From DATFQE01 sp963739085 (GTDB lineage: Bacteria > Actinomycetota > Thermoleophilia > Gaiellales > Gaiellaceae): DNA of 64,000 nt. Under the pieces are notes generated by a model. It made no database searches, was not told the DNA's origin, and saw only the letters and a program-made list of their open reading frames with translations. The position numbers were made by a program, and so were the translations under genes. The stretch is from the NCBI GenBank assembly GCA_963739085.1, contig CAVTZA010000019.1, positions 62,001-126,000 of the forward strand. Direction: 5' to 3'. This document shows positions 59,201-64,000 of this stretch, piece by piece; positions within the stretch are counted from its first letter, which is position 1, and each line of letters opens with the position of its first letter.

Positions 59201-59990
59201 GCACGGGCATCGAGTCGTTCGACTCGTCCAGCCGGATGAACGCGCGGCTGGCGCCGGTCGCACCCGCCATCTCGTCGACAGCGACGCGCAGGACGTCGTC
59301 GAGATCGAGCTTCGAACGCACCTTGCGGGCGATCTCGCCGACGATCCGCTCGCGTTCGAGCGCATCGGCCAGCGCGCTCGACGCCAGCCTCCGCTCGATC
59401 GCCAGCGCGGCGGGAGCCGCCAGCGACTCGAGCCTGGCGAGGTCGTCCTTGGAGAACACGCGGCGGTCGGCGGTTGTCGCGAGCACGAGCACGGCGTGGA
59501 CCCGCGCGGACGCGATCAGCGGGACGAACACGGCGCTCTGGGCGCCGACCCGCTTGGCCAGGCGAGGACTCACGCGAGCGGAGCCTTGGACGTCGTAGAC
59601 GACGATCGGCGCGGCTTCGAACGCGGCGGTCGCAATGCCGGAGGGCTCGCTCTCCAGATCGACGCTGATCTCCCGCCACCAGTCGACCTCCTCGCCGTTC
59701 TCGATGCAGACGAGGCCGGTCGCGTACCGGCGGTCCTCGCTGATCAGCGCGACGGCGGCGAAGTCGACGCCGAGCTGATCGACCGCTTCGCGAACGAGTA
59801 AGAGGCCTGCCGCGGGCGCATCCGGTGAGCGGAGCAGTGCATCCGCGAGCCTCGTTGTCGGCTCAGGCGCGGGTCCAGCGAGGTGCTCGTCCACGCGCTC
59901 GGGCCGTCGGCGGCGGAACAATGAGCGGAGTCGGGACACTGGGTACGACGGATCGTACTTCCGCACCGGGGTTCGGCGCATCCTTCGCAC
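56289..59990 (-). CDS. Soluble multi-sensor histidine kinase with five GAF domains
   Basis: About 1233 residues. A basic N-terminus (VRRMRRTPVRKYDPSYPVSR) precedes five GAF domains (about 45-200, 205-365, 385-545, 560-700 and 710-860), a PAS domain (about 885-990; ILANIADGIVAVDREGAVVL and WNRAAAEITG) and the kinase core with His1007 in AAVSHELRTPLTSIYG and a HATPase domain (NLVDNAVKFSPDGG, DRGPGIP, STGLGLFIAEGL). No membrane span is evident, so it is probably cytoplasmic with GAF-bound ligands or redox sensing. A GTG at about 59930 (SRLRSLFRRRRPERVDE) is an alternative start. It overlaps its regulator by GTGA. Confidence 0.9.
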   Translation of the reverse strand: MRRMRRTPVRKYDPSYPVSRLRSLFRRRRPERVDEHLAGPAPEPTTRLADALLRSPDAPAAGLLLVREAVDQLGVDFAAVALISEDRRYATGLVCIENGEEVDWWREISVDLESEPSGIATAAFEAAPIVVYDVQGSARVSPRLAKRVGAQSAVFVPLIASARVHAVLVLATTADRRVFSKDDLARLESLAAPAALAIERRLASSALADALERERIVGEIARKVRSKLDLDDVLRVAVDEMAGATGASRAFIRLDESNDSMPVLVEWDTPETTALGLDAPDLPVANLAVREGRTAAVSDIEQAPELSDPALGEVEALRRLGTRAALATPIVAFDDVIGVFGLHRAEPHHWTPAEHSLLELVAREVGLAIHTARLLEENAQRLEQSAALLKASQYVASELRLETVLQRLVVEVTRLLRADAADCYLLDQRRGVLTCAAVYGLDPEVVSLEFPADHALAGEALRQGRGLLSADYAAIAEPVPHPAYRGFRSAIVAPMKWSGEKRGVLGVGTRDEKRHFDQDDVAVLETFAGLASIALRHASSFAQSARQARIQRGFYGIASALAEPLSLDETLAAVAKAATEALGGSFTALLMPVADGLTLAAGHDLPAPLADRLAEGLPDSAATLLPCARERRTLASSELLDDDRFGEAWRDLARETGYRSLLAIPIESARREQGGLALVFFAEPRTFTDDELELAQHLAGAARGALERSELYETERSSRALSQQLARMGGLLATELDPAAILGEVVEQAPALLGADAASVRKLEDEELVVSAASGEGAETAIGSRSPATAWLVGDIVQLRGPKAVEDVAGDRRLLDADPILAEGYSSYLGVPLFGAESELYGVLAVYGRGPRPWLQEEIEALVALAGNASAVLASADLYLKVKDEQDRNSAILANIADGIVAVDREGAVVLWNRAAAEITGVPAEEAVGRSPAQVLQRNLESGDESASRDRLVPIRRGSDEVWLSVSEAVMRDPTGAVAGRIFAFRDVSAERVVEEMKSEFVAAVSHELRTPLTSIYGFAETLLRQDVLFEEGERRMFLGYIASEAQRLTTIVDALLNVARLDAGDLQMELSPIDVGSVVSEVVTVIQATGPVNGHHFVVDLPSERLDAAADRDKLRQILANLVDNAVKFSPDGGTVTVTARRKTGAIEVRVVDRGPGIPAAERARIFRKFYRGDPARDRPGSTGLGLFIAEGLVRAMGGRIWVDSEEGEGSSFAFELPVAGEHAADLSGGRG

Positions 59991-60002
59991 GGTGCGAAAA
60001 TA

Positions 60003-60043
60003 GGAAAGCCCGCCGCTCGGGGGGTCTGTGCGGCGGGCCTTCC
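60003..60043. terminator. Large hairpin upstream of the five-GAF kinase
   Basis: GGAAAGCCCGCCGC (60003-60016) pairs with GCGGCGGGCCTTCC (60030-60043) through 13 bp with one mismatch, loop of 13 bases. On the minus strand it is followed by TATTTTCG, so it resembles an intrinsic terminator for transcripts entering the kinase gene, i.e. a possible attenuator. The 175 bp beyond (60044-60218) contain further inverted repeats (ACCGCGG/CCGCGGT) and no gene. Confidence 0.5.
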
Positions 60044-60218
60044 AGATTGCTCACCGCGGCCATTGTGGCCAGGTACGCGCACCGCGGTTCGCATCGCCCA
60101 GTGCGATTGAAGCTAACGGGATGCGGAGCAAGTGCCAATGGGCCGATCGGCCCATCTTTCAACGCGATGCGCATGCTGGTTACGCGCGGGAAAAGGGACG
60201 CGCGGAGGTCGAACTATC

Positions 60219-61184
60219 ATGATCGGGATGGTGAAACGCGTTCTCCTCGCGTCACCGCGCGGCTATTGCGCCGGGGTCGAACGTGCCGTCGAGACGGTCG
60301 AGCTCGCGCTCGAGCACTACGGCGCGCCGATCTACGTCCGCAAGCAGATCGTCCACAACGCACACGTCGTCCGCGAGCTCGAGGAGCGCGGCGCGGTCTT
60401 CGTCGAGAGCGAGGACGAGGCGCCGGAGGGCGCGACGATCGTCTTCTCGGCCCACGGTGTTGCGCCGTCGGTCTACACGCGCGCGGAGGAGCGCGGCCTC
60501 AACACGATCGACGCGACCTGTCCGCTCGTGACCAAGGTTCACGTCCAGGCGCGGAGGTATGCGGCGTCCGGGTACACCGTGGTGTTGATCGGCCACGAGG
60601 GCCACGAGGAGGTTGTCGGGACGATGGGCGAGGCGCCCGACGCGACCATCCTCGTTCAGTCGGTCGAGGACGCCGAGGCGCTGCAACCGGAGCCCGGCGC
60701 GAAGCTCGCCTACATCACCCAGACCACGCTGTCCGTGGACGAGACCTCGGACATCATCGCGGTGCTCCGCCGCCGGTTCCCGGACATCTACGCGCCGAAG
60801 AAGGAGGACATCTGCTACGCGACCTCCAACCGGCAGTGGGCGGTCAAGGAGCTCATCGGCGAGATCGACCTCCTGCTCGTGATCGGCTCGCGCAACTCGT
60901 CCAACTCGAACCGGCTGGTCGAGGTGGCGCGCGCCGACGGCGTCCCCGCGTTCCTGATCGACGACGAGACCGAGATCGACCCGGGCTGGCTCGAGGGCGT
61001 CTCGGTGGTCGGGGTCACCTCGGGGGCATCGGCGCCCGAATCGCTGGTCGAGCGGGTTTGCGACTGGTTCCGGGCGCGCGGCGTGGCGGAGATCGAGCCG
61101 TACCGCATGGTCGACGAGGACGTGACGTTCCGCCTGCCGATCGAGCTGCGGCGCGAGCTCGTGATCGCCGAAGCGCAGCGCTGA
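60219..61184 (+). CDS. ispH: 4-hydroxy-3-methylbut-2-enyl diphosphate reductase
   Basis: 321 residues; last enzyme of the MEP isoprenoid pathway, an iron-sulphur protein making IPP and DMAPP. The three cluster cysteines are in RGYCAGVERAVE (Cys17), DATCPLVTKVH (about 100) and EDICYATSNRQWAVKEL (about 195). His residues in IVHNAHVV and GHEGHEEVVG are also typical. ATG at 60219 follows GCGGAGGTC with somewhat long spacing; an ATG at 60228 is a close alternative. It is convergent with ileS across a 303-bp gap. Confidence 0.96.
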   Translation: MIGMVKRVLLASPRGYCAGVERAVETVELALEHYGAPIYVRKQIVHNAHVVRELEERGAVFVESEDEAPEGATIVFSAHGVAPSVYTRAEERGLNTIDATCPLVTKVHVQARRYAASGYTVVLIGHEGHEEVVGTMGEAPDATILVQSVEDAEALQPEPGAKLAYITQTTLSVDETSDIIAVLRRRFPDIYAPKKEDICYATSNRQWAVKELIGEIDLLLVIGSRNSSNSNRLVEVARADGVPAFLIDDETEIDPGWLEGVSVVGVTSGASAPESLVERVCDWFRARGVAEIEPYRMVDEDVTFRLPIELRRELVIAEAQR

Positions 61185-61487
61185 AGCGGCGCCCGGTCGA
61201 ATCGACCACGTCCGCCTGTGGACGGTTCGTGACGCTTTCGTGCGCATGCCTGGCACCGGCGGGAGCGCGCCAACGTTGAACGCTGGGCCGTAGCCGCCCC
61301 GGCCAGCGTGGGAGCCGGCCATCGCCGCGAAGAAGACGTGCGTTTGTCGTGATCCATCCGCGACGGTGCCTGGCACCGCCGAAAGGCGCCTCCGCCCGTC
61401 AGCGGGCGCAGGGACTCGTCTCAAGGGGTCGCGGGCTCGATGGGGCGCTAGTTGCAGCCGGGGCGGTAGTGCGCCGCGGCGGCCGTG
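61185..61487. repeat. ispH-ileS intergenic region with REP-like palindromes
   Basis: 303 bp without a gene. It contains the palindromic block TGCCTGGCACC twice: ATGCCTGGCACC (61246-61257) and GGTGCCTGGCACC (61365-61377). Each copy is followed by CGGCGGG- or CGCCGAA-type sequence. Similar TGCCTGGCACC palindromes are known to me as dispersed REP-like repeats in high-GC bacteria, often near REP-associated transposase genes, none of which is seen here. No strong terminator stands out for either convergent gene. Confidence 0.5.
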
Positions 61488-64000
61488 CTACACCTTCGCG
61501 ATCGAGGGCTCGCGCCCGCCCCCGTCGACCTCGATCTCGACGGCGAGCACCTCGTTCTTGATCCACTCGGCGTGCGCCAGCAGGTCGGCCTGGTCGGCGG
61601 GCAGCGTGACGGTGATGCGGTCGGTCAGCTCGAGGCCCGCGTCCTTGCGCATCGAGTTCAGCCGGTGGATGAGGTCGAGAACCTGGCCCTCGAGCCGCAA
61701 CTCGTCGTCGAGGGACGTGTCGAGCGCAACGGTGAGGCCCGCGTCGGAGACGACCTCCCAACCCACGCGGCCGCGACGCTCGACGAGCACCTCGTCGGCG
61801 GCCAGCTCGTGCCCCGCCGCGCGGAAGCGGCCGTCGCCGAGCTCCTCGAAGTCGCCGGCAGCCAGCGCGGCCCGGACGGCCCCGAGCTCCCGCCCCAGCT
61901 TCGGCCCGAGCGCCGGCAGGTGCGGCTTGACGACGAGCTCCTGAGCCTCCACGTCGCCGAACTCGACCTGCTTGACGCGCAGCTCCTCGGCGATCTCGTC
62001 GGCGTGACCACCAGCGAGCCGCGCGCCCTGGACGACGAGCCGCGGCAGCGGCTGGCGGTGCTTGATGCGGGCCGAGTCCCGCGCCTTGCGCCCGAGCTCG
62101 ACCACTCTGCGCACCTCCGCGACTTCGTCCAGCAGCGACGTGTCGGGCTCCTCCACCTCCGGCCACCCGGCGAGGAAGATCGACTCGGGTGACCCCGGAC
62201 ATGCCGCGCGCACGAGGTTCTGCCAGAGGTGCTCGGTGAGAAACGGCATCGCCGGCGCGACGACGCGCAGCGCCTGGACGACCCCGTACCAGAGCACACG
62301 TAGGGCGTCCTCGTCGCCGGCCCAGAACCGGCGCCGCGAGCGGCGGATGTACCAGTTGGAGAGGTCGTCGACGTAGCGCTCGAACGCGTCCAGCACGCGG
62401 AAGGTCAGCTGGTCCTCGAGCGCCCCGGTCGCCTCGCGCACGAGCCGGTCGGTGCGCGCGACGAGCCAGCGGTCGAGCGGCCGCTCCACCGACGGGCCGC
62501 CGGCGAGGTCGTCATACCGCGGCTGGAAGCCCTCGATCGTCCCGTAATCCACGAGGAACTTGACCGAGTTCCAGAGCGTGAGGAGCTTGCGCTTGATCTC
62601 GTGCGCCGGCCCGTAGCCGAAGAGCAGGTTCCGGTCCGGCGGCTGCGCGCAGAACTGCCAGCGCATCACGTCGGCGCCCATGCGGTCGAACGCCTCCTCG
62701 GCCGGGATCAGGTTCCCCCAGGAGCCGTGCATCTCGCGGCCGTGCTCGTCGAGCATCTTCTCGTAGCCGAGCACGCTCCTGAACGGCGCTTCGCCGACCA
62801 GCGCCACCGACATGAAGAGCTGCGAGTAGAACCAGAGGCGGATCTGCTCGCGCATCTCCGAGACCCAGTCGGCCGGGAACCACTGCTCCCAGTACGCGTG
62901 GTCGGGCAAGTCCGCCTTCGAGATCCCGGCCGAGGCGCCGGTCGCGTAACCGTCCGGGATCCAGGCGGGGCTCTGCCAGCCGAGCGTCGAGAACGGGACG
63001 ATGCCGGCGTCGAGCCAGACGTCGCCGACCTCGGGGATGCGCCGGACCTCGTCGCCGCACTCGGCGCAGCGAATCGGCACCTCGTCGATCCACGGCCGCC
63101 GGAGCTCCTCGAGCTGCTCGAGACCGCCCAGCGCGCGCTCCTCCAGCTCCGCGCGGGACCCGATCACGTTCACGTGCCCGCAACCGCACTCGTAGATCGG
63201 CAGCGGCAGTCCGTAGTACCGGCGCCGGGAGATGTTCCAGTCGCCCATGTTCCGGAGCCAGTCGTCCATGCGCTTGCCCATGTACTCCGGCGTCCAGGCG
63301 ACGGTTGCGTTCGCCTCCAGCAGCTTCGGGCGCAGGTCGTCGACGGCGAGGAACCAGTCGTCCGAGATCCGGAAGATCAGGGGCGTGTGGCAGCGCCAGC
63401 AGAAGGGGAAGCGGTGGACGATCTCACCGGAGGAGACGAGCTTCCCGCGCTCCGCCAGGTTGGCGACGATCTGCTCGGCAGCCTCGCAGGTCGAGATCCC
63501 GTGCAACCAGCCGAAGTCGTCGTAGAAACGGCCCGCTTCGTCCACGGGCGTCAGCACGGGCAAGTCGTTCACGCGCGAGAGCTCGAAGTCCTCGGCGCCG
63601 CATCCGGGCGCGATATGCACGATCCCGGTGCCCTCCTCGAGCGTGACATCGTCCCAGGGGATTACGCGGTGGGTGACGGCCTGTGCGGCGGGAAGGTCGT
63701 CGAAAGGGCCCTCGTACTCGAGCCCGACGAGCTCCGAGCCGCGCACTCGCCTGACGTAGGTCTCGTTCGGGAAGCGAGCGACGGCGACCCACTCGCCGTC
63801 CTCCTGGAGCCCGTACTCGGCATCCGGCTTGACCGCGGCCGCGACGTTCGCCGGGAGCGTCCACGGCGTGGTCGTCCACACGACGAGCGACTCGCCGGGC
63901 TGGTCACGAAGCGGGAGGCGGACGAAGAGCGACGGATCGGTGCGGTCCTCGTACTGGCCCACGAGCTCGTGGGCCGAGATCGACGTCCCGCAGCGTGGGC
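61488..64000 (-). CDS. ileS: Isoleucine--tRNA ligase (N-terminus outside window)
   Basis: Class Ia synthetase, type 2 (eukaryote-like) by its C-terminal DUF5915/anticodon region. The C-terminal 837 residues are in the window: the zinc-ribbon-like PRCGTSISAHELVGQ at the edge, the editing domain (ESLVVWTTTPWTLPANVAAA, then GTGIVHIAPGCGAEDFEL), DWNISRRRYYGLPLPIY, the helical anticodon domain (FWAGDEDALRVLWYGVVQAL), and KHRQPLPRLVVQG near the end. The KMSKS loop is degenerate: GREMHGSWGNLI, with Gly (62724-62726) where the second Lys is normally found. The HIGH motif is beyond the window. Stop TAG at 61488. Confidence 0.94.
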   Translation of the reverse strand, partial: PRCGTSISAHELVGQYEDRTDPSLFVRLPLRDQPGESLVVWTTTPWTLPANVAAAVKPDAEYGLQEDGEWVAVARFPNETYVRRVRGSELVGLEYEGPFDDLPAAQAVTHRVIPWDDVTLEEGTGIVHIAPGCGAEDFELSRVNDLPVLTPVDEAGRFYDDFGWLHGISTCEAAEQIVANLAERGKLVSSGEIVHRFPFCWRCHTPLIFRISDDWFLAVDDLRPKLLEANATVAWTPEYMGKRMDDWLRNMGDWNISRRRYYGLPLPIYECGCGHVNVIGSRAELEERALGGLEQLEELRRPWIDEVPIRCAECGDEVRRIPEVGDVWLDAGIVPFSTLGWQSPAWIPDGYATGASAGISKADLPDHAYWEQWFPADWVSEMREQIRLWFYSQLFMSVALVGEAPFRSVLGYEKMLDEHGREMHGSWGNLIPAEEAFDRMGADVMRWQFCAQPPDRNLLFGYGPAHEIKRKLLTLWNSVKFLVDYGTIEGFQPRYDDLAGGPSVERPLDRWLVARTDRLVREATGALEDQLTFRVLDAFERYVDDLSNWYIRRSRRRFWAGDEDALRVLWYGVVQALRVVAPAMPFLTEHLWQNLVRAACPGSPESIFLAGWPEVEEPDTSLLDEVAEVRRVVELGRKARDSARIKHRQPLPRLVVQGARLAGGHADEIAEELRVKQVEFGDVEAQELVVKPHLPALGPKLGRELGAVRAALAAGDFEELGDGRFRAAGHELAADEVLVERRGRVGWEVVSDAGLTVALDTSLDDELRLEGQVLDLIHRLNSMRKDAGLELTDRITVTLPADQADLLAHAEWIKNEVLAVEIEVDGGGREPSIAKV

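Overview
The window is high-GC bacterial DNA from what looks like an actinobacterium of the Thermoleophilia (Gaiellales/Solirubrobacterales-like) lineage. That placement is inferred from the strong GC3 bias, frequent GTG/TTG starts, many 1-14 bp start/stop overlaps, and gene content such as an Rne/Rng ribonuclease inside the mreBCD-mrdA-rodA-rplU-rpmA-obgE cluster. No rRNA, CRISPR array, insertion sequence or intact prophage is visible. The window opens inside a peptide-type ABC permease gene and closes inside ileS.

Layout. 1-4 kb: a peptide/nickel-type ABC transporter (binding protein, then permease), a GNAT acetyltransferase and two small membrane proteins. 4-8.5 kb: a response regulator and a multi-sensor histidine kinase, a SnoaL-like protein and a frameshifted acetyltransferase. 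8.5-17.5 kb: an MGH1-like glycoside hydrolase, a DUF6328 protein, a BON protein, a diguanylate cyclase, 2-oxoglutarate dehydrogenase E1 (sucA), and a nitrilase with two small membrane proteins. 17.5-20.4 kb: rsgA, a coiled-coil protein, tRNA-Ala and a PD-(D/E)XK nuclease-like frame that runs through the tRNA gene. 20.4-39 kb: one long minus-strand cluster, in transcription order valS, folC, a small TM protein, a zinc-ribbon protein, ndk, two methyltransferases, maf, mreB, mreC, mreD, mrdA, rodA, a 65-aa protein, rne, rplU, rpmA, obgE, nadD, rsfS. It couples cell elongation (MreBCD, PBP2, RodA) with ribosome biogenesis (L21, L27, Obg, RsfS) and nucleotide, folate and NAD supply. 39-46 kb: protein quality control (tig, clpP, clpX) and a membrane histidine kinase. 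46-56 kb: a tRNA-rich stretch (Leu, Arg, His, Arg, Gly, Pro), small secreted proteins, a D-2-hydroxyacid dehydrogenase, a DJ-1/PfpI protein, a sigma/anti-sigma operon with coupled secreted and membrane proteins, a 19-residue Cys-rich peptide, two CAP-domain proteins, an AI-2E-type transporter and CtaG. 56-64 kb: a second response regulator with a five-GAF histidine kinase, ispH, and ileS.

The most interesting signal is a dispersed, apparently undescribed palindromic element with four copies (8550-8714, 10478-10559, 22608-22779, 45604-45775). Each sits directly against the stop codons of neighbouring genes. Full copies are 165-172 bp and share a core, while their terminal arms differ in sequence yet stay complementary, with G-U wobble and compensatory changes in at least four helices. 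One copy lies between rpmA and obgE and its terminal arm contains the obgE Shine-Dalgarno sequence. Other points of note are a single-base frameshift in an acetyltransferase, two mutually compensating frameshifts in valS, and an IleRS whose KMSKS loop lacks the second lysine.
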